Positions 54,563 through 64,000 of a stretch of 64,000 nt of DNA are shown here, piece by piece. A program made the position numbers and the translations under genes. The DNA comes from Saccopteryx bilineata (Eukaryota > Chordata > Mammalia > Chiroptera > Emballonuridae). The notes under the pieces are model-generated. The model was not told the DNA's origin. It worked only from the letters and a program-made list of their open reading frames with translations, and did not search any database. The stretch's first letter is position 1; every line of letters starts with the position of its first letter. The DNA lies in assembly GCF_036850765.1 (NCBI RefSeq), contig NC_089495.1:22474875-22538874 (forward strand). Direction: 5' to 3'.

Positions 54563-55523
54563 ATTTTTTTTATATATTAAACATGTATACATTATCGCAT
54601 AAAAGGTAATCTTTCTGTAAATTTTAAATTAAAAGTTACAAGCTACTTTGGATTTGTTTAAGATTTTTTGAGGCTATACGTCTAGGCTTCTAAGGTGATG
54701 TGATCCTTTTCTGTCAGTGGTACATGCACGGAAGCACTGAAGATGCGTGGTGCAAGGGCATCCGCGACATGTGCGTCTGCCAGTGTCCTTCCCGCTCTCT
54801 GGCTCCTCCCTTTGAGGTCTGATGCGGAGGTTGCTGTAATTCCACGTGTTGTGCCCTCAAAACTGGTCTTAAGGGTAGACCTATCTCTAACACAAAAAAA
54901 AAGCCTGGTAAGTCGCTTCTCTGGCCCAAATTATTGATCTCGTTGGCACTCATTTCACCATCTTTATTTCATTCTTTAGGTAATAGAGGATTTTTGGTTT
55001 TCAAGAATTTTCTTGAAAATGTAAACACTCCTTCGAGGAACCATGCCAGCTATGAGCTCATGCCTCGAGTCACCTAAAGCAAGAAGGGGCTAGCCTGGGG
55101 AGGAAGTCACAGGCTTACTTAGACACTGTTCGGTAGGAGACCTTAGAGACGATTAGTGTAACACTTTCGTTTATGGATGAGCAAGCTAGGCTCCAACAAA
55201 AAGTGAGAACATGGATGTATCACTGTACAATCTCTTCTTGGGTGATTTTAACTCTTTGCTTGCCATGCCTGCTTATGGTCTAACCAATGCTGCAAATGGT
55301 AACCATAAGGTCTAGATGTTCCTTGCCTCCCGATGCTAACCATGGTGGCCTTCACCATTTCAGTCCCCCTTGCCAGCTACTGGAGGAATGATTGTGTGGC
55401 ATCCTTGAAGGAACTCAACAGTCAATGGCCCTAGGTCATTTCGAGTGAAAACCTTCTGTAAATGTAACCCAAATAGAAATAGGTCATAATGAGTGATAGC
55501 CTCCTATAAATTTAAACTAACCG
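54563..55523. other. Unique stretch
   Basis: Nothing recognised. Confidence 0.35.
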
Positions 55524-55537
55524 AAAAGCTAATGGAG

Positions 55538-55789
55538 CCCTAGCTGGGTGGCTCAGTAGATAGAGCATCATCCTGGCACACCGAGATCATGGGTTCCATC
55601 CCCAGTCAACCAATGAGTGCACAACTAAATGGAACAACTAAGTAGAACAATGAGTCGATGCTTCTCTTTTTCCTCTCCCCTCTCTCTTTCTCCCTTCCTC
55701 TCTCTCTTTCTCCTTCTCTCCCTCTCTCTCTCTCTCTCCCTTTATCCCTCTCTCCCTCCTCCCTTAAATCAATAGAAAAATTAAAAAAA
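55538..55789 (+). mobile_element. tRNA-derived SINE, family C
   Basis: A 14-bp perfect duplication AAAAGCTAATGGAG (55524-55537 and 55790-55803) flanks the head CCCTAGCTGGGTGGCTCAG, a long CT-rich tract and an A-rich tail. Confidence 0.92.
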
Positions 55790-56039
55790 AAAAGCTAATG
55801 GAGCCATTGTGGTCATAAACTATATATAAGTGTGTGTCATTTTTTATCTGACCATGAAACCACCAGCTTCTGGACTCCTGTTTTATGGCTTTAGTCCGAA
55901 GGACTAAGGTGAATGTGGAGACATGGAGGCCCATTCTGTCCACTAAAAAAGCATGGCCCTGGAAGTGGGGAACGACAGAGACAAATCCCAACCCCATTCC
56001 CTCTCGTCTTCTAAGTACGTGCCGCTAGCCTATTTCTGT

Positions 56040-56350
56040 CCTTGCTGCTGTGACGACCTGAAACTCTCACTCCCCCTCCAGTCTGAGCTCAAATGCTGCC
56101 TCCTCTTTAAAGCCTGCCTTGACTTACCGGTGCCTTGGCCTTCTTCCCCAGGGTCCCTTGAATTTACACATTCCCATTGTGGCAATTATCTTAAAATATT
56201 ATAGTTTGTTTGTTTGTTTTCGGTATATGTCTCTTTACAGGAGTATAAGTGCCTGAGGTCAGAGAACATACCTTTCATTGTTATATCCCATTGCTTAGCA
56301 GAGGCCTGGCCCACAGTGAGCATACAGTAAGTGCTGATAAAAGTGTGCTG
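56040..56350 (+). mobile_element. L2 3' end
   Basis: GAGCTCAAATGCTGCCTCCTC, AAGTGCCTGAGGTCAGAG and CCTGGCCCACAGTGAGCATAC are sense L2 landmarks. It is one of the better preserved L2 pieces here. Confidence 0.75.
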
Positions 56351-56689
56351 GATACTGATTTGTGAGTTTATCCTCAGGAATCTAAAGAAATGGGAGAGAG
56401 GTAAAGAAGAAGAGTCGAGCACATAAAATGGCACAAGTGAAAGTCTAGGAGGAGGCACAAGACCTGTGCTGGGAGAAGGAAGCCAGGCAGACGGGAAGAA
56501 CAGTGTGTTTGAGGTTACTGGTTTTGTGTGGTGAGACACTTGCAGATTGTGGAGCAAAATATATACAGAGAGTTGGCATGTGCCTCATGTGATGAGACAG
56601 CAGAGTGAATTCAGAAATAGGGAATTTAGATCTAATATGGGCCTTAAAGCCTCAGGTAAAAGCAGATGTCTGACTGTCTTGTAGCTGCT
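56351..56689. other. Unique stretch
   Basis: Nothing recognised. A 123-codon minus frame (56186-56557) overlaps L2 and is unsupported. Confidence 0.35.
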
Positions 56690-57115
56690 TTTACATATTA
56701 TTTTTCCAAACCTTCCTGGGTAGCATAGATTTTATTTTTCAAAAATTATGTATGTATGTATGTATGCATGTATGTATGTATCCGTTCATCCATTTATCCA
56801 TCCCACATGCTTTTATTACAATGTGATGTTGATACTCTTTCTGCCAAGTGGTGGGTTTACATTTTCTCCCCAGAGCCTGGGTGAATTGGGTGGGCCTATC
56901 TCTGGCTGAGTTCTCAGGAAATAGCACCAACATGCCAAGGGTGTGAATGAACCATTTTGGAAGTGGTTCTCAAACCACTAGTCAGAGCAGAAATAGAGCT
57001 TTTCCACTAAGCCCTGTCCCAAATGCACATTTGTAAACTAAATAAATGATGGTTGTTTTAAGCCACAAGGTGTAGGGATGGTTTGTTATGAAGCAATAGA
57101 TAACTGGATAAATTT
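56690..57115 (+). mobile_element. 5' LTR of an MLT1-type provirus
   Basis: CCACATGCTTTTATTACAATG, CTGCCAAGTGGTGGG and AATAAATGATGGTTG then TTTGTTATGAAGCAATAGATAAC give MLT1-type order, with AATAAA near 57042. A (TATG)n run (56747-56780) sits near its left end. The same landmarks recur at 58870-59340. Confidence 0.65.
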
Positions 57116-58224
57116 TTGATTCTAAGAGCATGTTACTGCTAAATCTAAATCTTAAGGCTTGGGTATTGGGCAGCAGAATGAATACCCAATGCCTTGATAA
57201 TACTATTAATGAAATCTTAAAAGAAAGCAGAAAAAAATCTATTGGAAGCTGGAAAAAAGGAAGCCCTAGTTATGGACTGGTGCAAAGTTTGGCAGCACTG
57301 TCACCTGTAGTCATGTGGAAAATAGGAAATGTGCCTAATACACTTGATGCTCTGGCTAAGGAGCTTTCTGGGTAGAGTGTTGGAGATGCTGCTTGACTTT
57401 TAGCCGTCCTTAGTAAAATTCAAACAGAGAGACATGAGCTTTAAAAAAAACTACTCAGTCGTCAAGCAAAATCTAGAGGAAATACAAATGGGTCAGGGTT
57501 TTCTGAGTTTAAAAAAAATAACTTTCTCATTCTCAACTTCTCCAGGTAGTAAACTGCTCTTCAATTAAGAAAGGACTTCTAGACAAAGACCAGATTCATG
57601 GTGAACCTCTAAAATTCTTTGTTAAGACATGAGAAAGATGTAGGCAGTGCCTCATAAAAGTTTTCAGACAGACAAAAGGCTTTGTAAGGATCTTAAGGGC
57701 ATGTTTCATAGATTTAATCTGTTAAAGAAACAGAGCACGTAAAAGTGCTAAGGCTATGTTTCATACCAGCCTCATCAGAAGTCCAAAGTAGTGAAGAATT
57801 TGTCTCAAAGAGATTTGTAGATGTGGCCTTTATCTACTGGTATAGATTTATAAATTGACCCACAAAACAAGAATTAAACCAGCTTGAACAGAAAAGGATA
57901 TAGATCACACAATACAAAGGTCTTTGGGTCCCAAAAATACTGCTAGTTGGAAGCAGGTTAAGGAAACTACTCGACTGCAAACATATAGGCTTACTTTTTT
58001 TGGAAAAAGGATGATTAAGAGGGAAGAATTCAGCACCCAGAAGGCAAAGCCAAAAGACACAGTGAACAAGTCCTGGGCAGTAGTGTTGGGCCTTAATCAA
58101 GGAATTGGCAATGTATGCCTGGCTGAATTTCAGAATTGCTATGAACCAGAGAATGCTGTATGCCTCTATTTCTCCCATTCTTGAGTGAAAGTCTACAGTG
58201 GTCATTTTATGCCTCTTCCACTAT
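57116..58224 (+). mobile_element. MaLR-type internal region, decayed
   Basis: GGAAGCTGGAAAAAAGGAAGC, GGTGCAAAGTTTGGCAG and TGGCTAAGGAGCTTTCTGGG resemble MLT1/MST internal sequence. It lies between two LTRs of the same type and orientation. Small frames (81 to 86 codons) carry no recognisable retroviral domain. MaLR internals normally lack full pol and env. Confidence 0.6.
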
Positions 58225-58569
58225 ATATAAATATTTGCATTTTTCTGAAGGGAGAAGCGGGGAGGCAGACAGACAGACTCCCACATGTGCCCAACCGGGA
58301 TCCACCTGGCATGCTCACTAGGGGGTGATGCTCTGCCCATCTGGGCTGTTGCTCCATTACAACCAGAGCCATTCTAGTGCCTGAGGTGGAAGACATGGAG
58401 CCATCCTCATTGTCCAGGCCAACTTTGCTCCAATGGAGCCTTGGCTATGGGAGGAGAAGAGAGAGAGAGGAAGGAAGGAGAGGGGGAAGGGTGGAGAAGC
58501 AGATGGACGTTTATCCTGTGTGCCCTGGCTGAGAATCGAACCTGAGACTTTCAGCCTGCCAGTGCCACC
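58225..58569 (-). mobile_element. tRNA-derived SINE, family A, in the provirus
   Basis: A 10-bp duplication CTTCCACTAT (58215-58224 and 58570-58579) flanks a diverged copy whose tRNA-like head is truncated after GCCCTGGC. Many CpGs are lost, so it is an older copy. Confidence 0.88.
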
Positions 58570-58579
58570 CTTCCACTAT

Positions 58580-58799
58580 TATATCTTGGTTGTGTGAATG
58601 GCAGGGGTTGAGGGGGAACAGTTAATAACTTGTCTTTTTAGTTCATAGGTTTTCATAGGTCTTCAGGGAAAGAGAAACAGTTCTTAAGGAGCTAATCTCA
58701 AAGAAGTGAACCCAAGGAACTTCATTTTCACCTAGTCTGGATTTAAATAATGAGATCCTGTACTATCAAGAGGACGCCATAGCAGGATAAGATTTTGGG
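58580..58799 (+). mobile_element. Internal region remnant after the SINE
   Basis: Probably the rest of the MaLR internal region. Too diverged for landmarks. Confidence 0.4.
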
Positions 58800-59350
58800 G
58801 CATTACGGGAGGGATTGAGTGTGTGTTTTATGTGAAATAGATGTGATCTGTTATGGCCACTACAATATAGTTCATCCAGCATGCTCTTACAATGTGACAC
58901 TTGACATTCTTCCCATCCAGTGGAGGAATCTCTTTTCCTTGGAACTATGTAGGTCTCTATCAATAGAGTATGGTGTAAAAGTGACACTAGGAGTTCTGAG
59001 TCTAGGTCATAGATATGCCATGTCCTCTTAGGACACTAGCCTTTGGAACCCAGCCATGACAGTAAGCTGAGTAACCTAGGTAGAAGTCCGTGTGGAAAGG
59101 AACTGAGGCCCACAGCCCTCAGCCTTGACTTCACATCTTATCACCAAGCACTAACTTACCAGGCATAAGAATAAGGCATCTGCGAAGTGATGCTTCAACC
59201 TCCAGTTGACACTGTAAGAAGCAGACGTGAGACTTCCTTGTAAATCCTGCCCAAATTAGACACCTGTGAGATAAATAAATGATTGTTTCAAGCCACTAGG
59301 TTTTGGAATGGTTTGCTTTCCTAAATGCACAGTGAGAATAATAGAAGCTG
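58800..59350 (+). mobile_element. 3' LTR of the MLT1-type provirus
   Basis: CTCTTACAATGTGACACTTG, CAATAGAGTATGGTG, GAAAGGAACTGAGGCCCAC and AATAAATGATTGTTTCAAGCC parallel the 5' LTR. Borders approximate. Confidence 0.65.
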
Positions 59351-61186
59351 ATTGGTAGTTCTGTGAAGTGCCATGTAAGCAGTGAGTGATAAGTGAGTTG
59401 AGCAGGACCTTGTCACTCCGCTACTCATGGTTTATGGGTAGAGGTATAATACAGTGGGTATCTGAGCACACAGAAGGAGTGAAGCTGGGTTGGAAACCAC
59501 TGAGGCAAAAATAAGGAGAAAGTGCATTCTCTCCACTTAAAAGGGTCAGTAGCTCTTTAATGCACTTGAACACCAGTTTCCCCTAAGATCGAATTAAGTT
59601 AAAGGAGGAAGTCTGCTTGGATTCACTTGAAATAAAGCAGTTGGAATAAAATCAATGTAAAAATGAGACTTGAGAAATTATAACAGTGGAGAGAAGAGAT
59701 TAATCTTGAGTAGAAACTTATGTTGCAAAGGAGAAAAGAAATTGTAATCTGAATGAAACAAGGGTGGTCATAAGCACTGGATATTGACCTTGACTATGGA
59801 GAAGGCTTATGATTATTAATTGGGGTGGTCCTGATCTATGATGGAATGTTGGAGGCTGGGGAGGTGGGGAAACCAAGAACGTTTGCCGGAGAAACGTCCC
59901 CTGGAATTGAGAAGACAGGGATACAGATGGATACACACTCACCCAGAGGCTGGGTGTTCAGAAACATGAGTATCACCAACTCTAGTAAGACATAAGGGAT
60001 ATGACACTTCATCAGCTATAGGAGCTCTCAGTACAAACGGCTCCACCCTCCAAACCAAAGGCCTTAAATCCTTAACTGGACTGAGTTCAAATTCTAATCT
60101 GAAAAGTACAGTATCAGATGGGTCCCCTGCTCTTCTGCTCCCCTGGCCTCGTTGTGCTCTCTTACGAAAGCCTGAGCAGAACAGAGAGACATTACTCTTA
60201 CTGCGCTGGGAGCCCCGTGGGGGCTGGGAGGGCGTCTTATTCACCCTGCAGGCGGGATGAATAAATGCATGCTGTGGGAATGAATCAGGCACTCGATGGT
60301 GCAGAAGAACACACAGGAAACACAGAGGGCACCCAGAGCAGAGGAGGGCAATGGGAGACCAGGCTGCGGGATGCTGGGAGGTCAAGTTTCAGGAACTCTG
60401 AGGCTTTGCCTGAGTCCTTCTAGACCAAGTACTAATAATAGACAGAAAGTCTAACTGGTTATTTCTATTTCCCTTACCCAGCGAGGTTCTGAGGATGGGG
60501 CCAGTGAGCAGGGAAAGTGGCCGGCAGAAGAGAAGTTGAAGGTCCCCAAACGACTCCCTGGCTGGACGATGAGAGGGGCTGACCCTGCGTTCTGCACACT
60601 TCTGGGGCCACCTTTTCCTTTCCGCCAATCCAGGCTTCCTGCCTGCAAGCCCAGGGCGTGTTGACTGCCGAGGGCCGCAGAACAGCCTGTCAGTCAGGCG
60701 GCCCCTGCCACCCCGCATCGGTTACCTCCTGTTAACCCAGTCAGTGATAGCAGGAAACCCCCAAATGTCACCTTGTGATTTGGGGACAGTCATAAACTAA
60801 ACAGGACATGGGTAGTAACAGTTCAACACCCTTGTTACACAGAGAAATCAGGGATCCAAAAGGTTAAACAGAGGTGGTGGTGGCGCAGGCTGTCCCCTAC
60901 CCTGGAGCCCACAGCCCTCACGTCCCCATCACCGCAGAGGGTATTACAGCAGAACTTTGCTCATGACTGGGCTGGGTTCACTGCTCCGTCTCTATGCTTG
61001 ATCTTTGCCTAACCTCCCCAAAGCGGAAGGAAGTGGGTTTCTATCATCTTTATCCCTTTTGCTCATTGCTTCCTCCCTGCAGTAGAAGAGAGGCTTTAAT
61101 GTAATTACCCTGGACGATTTGCTGTGGGATACCATCCAGATGACAGAAGACTTGTCGGTGGAGTGGAAATCCCTCTCAGGCGAGCC
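59351..61186. other. Unique stretch, 1.8 kb
   Basis: No gene or transposon recognised except an L2-like trace at about 60220-60290. The frames at 59939-60718 on the minus strand (109 and 148 codons) lack domain signatures. Confidence 0.4.
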
Positions 61187-61630
61187 GGGGTGTTGTGCCC
61201 CACCCCACCCCCAATATATTGAAATCGTAACCCATGGTACCCGCGAATGTGACCTTATTTGGAAATAGGGTCTTTGCAAATGTAATTAAGATGTAAGTGA
61301 AGATGAGGTCATACAGGAGTGGGGTGAGCCTGTAAATCAATATGACTGGCATCCTTATTAGAAGAAAACAGACAGGAAGGCAAACATGCAGAGAGAATAA
61401 ATACCTTGTGAAGACAGAGGCAAAGATCGGAGTTGTGCTGCCCCAGGTTGAGCACCGCTTGGGGCCACCGGAAGCTGGAAGAGACAAGGAAGGGTCCTCC
61501 CCCGGAGGCTTCGCAGGAAGCGCAGGCAGTCAGTTGCAGACTTGCAGACTCCAGAACCGTGAGACCAGATAGCTGTTGTTTTAAGCCACCTGGTTTGTGG
61601 TACTTTTTTTTTTGACAGCTCCAAGAAACG
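61187..61630 (+). mobile_element. MLT1-type LTR, sense
   Basis: CCCAATATATTGAAATCGTAACC, GAATGTGACCTTATTTGG, GAAGACAGAGGCAAAGATCGG and GTTGTTTTAAGCCACCTGG are MLT1 landmarks in sense order. Confidence 0.85.
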
Positions 61631-61782
61631 AACACACAGGGTAAAAGAGACTTGTTCCCTGGAACCCAGGAAGCCTACACTGGATGAAATCAGGCTCTGG
61701 GGACAGGATAGGAAAGGAAGGAGAAAGGGCCCCCAGGGAGAAAACCCCCAGGAGCCCAGATGAGGCTTACCTGGCGCTGCCC

Positions 61783-61948
61783 GAAGCTGAGCCAGGGGAA
61801 CAGCAAGGGGAACAGCAAAGCCACCCGGAGCTGAGCCAGGGGAACAGCAAGGGGAACAGCGAAGCCACCCGAAGCTGAGCAAGGGGAACAGCAAGGGGAA
61901 CAGCGAAGCCACCCGAAGCTGAGCAAGGGGAACAGCGAAGCCACCCGT
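61783..61948. repeat. 45-bp minisatellite, about 3.6 copies
   Basis: Units contain GAAGCTGAGC, then GGGGAACAGC twice, and end AAGCCACCCG. 45 is a multiple of three, so long frames (233 codons on the minus strand, 61358-62059) run through it and part of MLT1. They are not considered genes. Confidence 0.93.
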
Positions 61949-61949
61949 G

Positions 61950-62790
61950 GGCCCCTTTCCAGCTGACCCGAAACCGAGCTCATTTCCCTCCCGTCGTGGG
62001 GCACGCAGGGGAGGGCTTGGGGGCTGGGGCAGAGGATTTATGCCTAGAAATTGAGTCAATGAAGTTAGGTCTGGCTGGTCTCATACCCTCTGAACTGTCA
62101 CCTCCACATTCGGCAGATGACAACAATCAAGAACCAGCTCCTGCCATTTCACCTAGGATTGGACCTGAAGTGCCTAAGGGAACGGACCTTAGCTTACAGA
62201 GACCATGGTTGGCAGGGGCAGTCTCTCAGTACATATTTACTGGTTGTGGGTAATTTGGTATCATAACAAGAGCACATGCTAGGGTAGTTTGGGATTGTTT
62301 AATTTTAAATATTCTGACAAATCTCTTTAGAGTATAGCAATGTCTTGATGCTCCTTGGCAGGAGTTAGGTCACACGGCAAGCAGCTCATGTCTACTCAAT
62401 GACCTCAAACCAGGACTGGCTTTGTCACCGAGCTTGGAAGATCTTCTAGTTCAGGCTTTTCTTCTTTATGTTTCAGGGTGTTTCTGGTTTTAGAAAATGC
62501 CCGTATTACCTCTTTCCCTGCTTCAACCTCCCCTCGTGGATCACCAGGCCACTCGTCTTCCTTTAAAGGCTTTCTGTTTGTTTGTTTTTACAGGGTTCAA
62601 GGAGCAAGCTGGTGTTCAAAGGGAAGCATTGAGAAGCCTTCTGCTCTCCGTCTTTCATTCTCTCCTGGGCAATACATGATCATTGTTATTCGATTCTTAT
62701 TTTATTTTTTGAGGACTCATACAGATCATAACACAAGGATATACATTCTATCTCTTATACAAAAGATAGCATACTGTAGTCACTGTTTGA
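61950..62790. other. Unique stretch
   Basis: Nothing recognised. The plus frames (85 and 119 codons) lack support. Confidence 0.35.
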
Positions 62791-62980
62791 CATTTCCCTT
62801 TTATTTTTCACACAAACTGTACTTAATTGAGGTATAACATACGGTAAAATACACAAAACTTAAGTGCGCAGGCCAGTGATTATTTTTCCTTTTGTAAAAC
62901 TTATTTTTTCTTGTGTGAATTCTAAAAGCAGCTTTGTTGAGGTACAATTGGCAGACTACAATGAACCGCAGATCTATGTA
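62791..62980 (-). mobile_element. L1M 3' ends (two pieces)
   Basis: TTAATTGAGGTATAACATACGG with AAACTTAAGTGCGCAGG, and then AGCTTTGTTGAGGTACAATTGG, are two antisense L1M 3' starts in tandem. Confidence 0.7.
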
Positions 62981-62994
62981 CATAAATATATATG

Positions 62995-62997
<3 letters not shown>

Positions 62998-63031
<34 letters not shown>
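62998..63031. repeat. (AT)n microsatellite
   Basis: About 16 AT units. Confidence 0.95.
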
Positions 63032-63033
<2 letters not shown>

Positions 63034-63478
63034 GTGTATCTGTAGTATAGGCATCACGCTCAGAAGTTTCCTCTTGCCTCTGTATTTCCCTATTAGCTAC
63101 TAAGACAGAACGGATTGATGAATCGGGCTGAAGCATTTAACATTAAGCACATTTACACCCTGTGGTTACTTCTTTGAAGCGCCTCTTATTTCTTAAGAGC
63201 CAGGAGGTCGTAACAAACTTAAGGCTTTACTACAACTAAGTCTTATTAATCACTTAAATTTCTGACAATGAAACATTTGACCTCAAGGGACTTTGATAAG
63301 ATTATCAAAGCTTATTTTGTCACTCTGTAAATCATCCAGCGTCAGGGTTTGTGGACCTGGGCAGTTTTATTCAAAGAATTAAGGATTCTTGGAAAAAAAG
63401 AAACAGAACTTCTATGGAATTTCAAGATTTTTTTTGTTTGTTTGTTTAGAAGCCATAATTCTAGGAGGAAGGAAATGA
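63032..63478. other. Unique stretch, possible L1M
   Basis: It may continue the L1M (TAGTATAGGCATCACGCTC). A (TTTG)n run lies at 63434-63447. Confidence 0.35.
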
Positions 63479-63710
63479 GCAGCTTGTTAAGCACCTTGTA
63501 TTAACCATGGGCTTTACATAAAACAAATCATTTTATCCTCACAAGTAACCTGCCACAAAGATGGGATTATCACCATTCTCACAGCAGAGGAAACAGGATC
63601 TGAGAACCTAAGGAATTTACCCAAGGTGATGCAGTCAGTGGCGTGAGCTGGCACTGGAACCAGAGCGATACTATTTTAGAGCCCATCCGTTTTATACCAT
63701 GGCTCCCCCG
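63479..63710 (-). mobile_element. MIR element
   Basis: TTTTATCCTCACAAGTAACC, GGGATTATCACCATTCTCAC, GGAATTTACCCAAGGTGATGC and AGAGCCCATCC are in reversed MIR order. It is near full length. Confidence 0.8.
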
Positions 63711-64000
63711 TCTGTCCCCCACTCGTAAACACATATACGTATATATCAGCATGTCCTATATACACTACATTTTCAATACTTTGAAAAGCCTTAGGAAAAA
63801 AAAATGCAACAGTCTATAATGGAGGCAAACTGGTCACAAAATACATGAATAAATGAATTTTGCTCTTGCTATAAATTTACGTATATGGAGTTATTCCTGA
63901 GTATTTTAGTAAACAAGAAGTGAGAGGTTGTTATAGCCTAAGTGAGAGGTTATTATAGCCTAAGCACTGTGCTCTTTCCTTTGGCAGAGGCAAAATAAGG
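63711..64000. other. Unique tail with a 22-bp tandem duplication
   Basis: AAGTGAGAGGTTGTTATAGCCT is repeated with one change at about 63918-63961. Nothing else recognised. Confidence 0.5.

Noticed and set aside
61358..62059. 233-codon minus-strand open frame
   Set aside because: It runs antisense through an MLT1 LTR and a 45-bp minisatellite. The composition is repeat-derived.

Overview
This window looks like nuclear DNA of a placental mammal, most likely a bat. The evidence is three dense families of tRNA-headed SINEs (heads reading like CCTGGCCGGTTGGCTCAG, CCTGACCAGGTGGTG and CCCTGGCTGGGTAGCTCAG), old eutherian repeats (MIR, L2, MER5A-like, MLT1 LTRs, L1M), and a roughly 320-bp non-autonomous hAT family present twice. 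From memory the SINE heads resemble those of horseshoe and related bats rather than the vesper-bat VES family. That placement is inference and was not searched.

I find no protein-coding exon, gene or authentic RNA gene that I can support. The open frames are short, lie on both strands, and are explained by microsatellites, minisatellites, SINE bodies, L1 ORF2 remnants or LTRs. The window is best read as an intergenic or deep intronic repeat landscape.

Layout. 1-1618: an old L1M 3' end split by a minus-strand solo LTR with a 4-bp target duplication. 2327-2403: a 77-bp TA-flanked MITE. 3568-7467: four copies of one LTR family, two plus then two minus, carrying a 76-bp x4 repeat, a foldback insertion and a head-to-tail duplication. 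8395-13126: SINEs, a compound (TG)n/51-bp VNTR, a further LTR-like block, a perfect 21-bp hairpin and a split MIR. 13.5-17.3 kb: (CA)n, L1, an hAT element inside L1 ORF2, and an MLT1 LTR. 19.6-26.3 kb: mostly antisense L1 of several ages, with three SINEs and an MLT1 LTR. 27.2-28.3 kb: a decayed ERV-L-type internal fragment followed by a second hAT copy. 28.3-42.6 kb: mainly unique sequence with a CCTT satellite, a palindromic MER53-like element, L1 ORF2, MLT1, MIR and MER5A-like fragments. 43035-43354: a class II-like solo LTR with a 6-bp target duplication. 45.5-51.7 kb: MLT1 LTRs, a 39-bp minisatellite, a pogo/Tigger-like element keeping the end of a transposase frame, and a Charlie-type hAT. 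51.7-54.3 kb: unique sequence with an enhancer-like AT-rich block. 55.5-59.4 kb: SINEs, L2 and a decayed MLT1-type provirus. 61-64 kb: an MLT1 LTR, a 45-bp minisatellite, L1 3' ends and a MIR.

The elements do not form a pathway. Their value is as nested, orderable insertions, many with visible target-site duplications, plus several traces of template switching.
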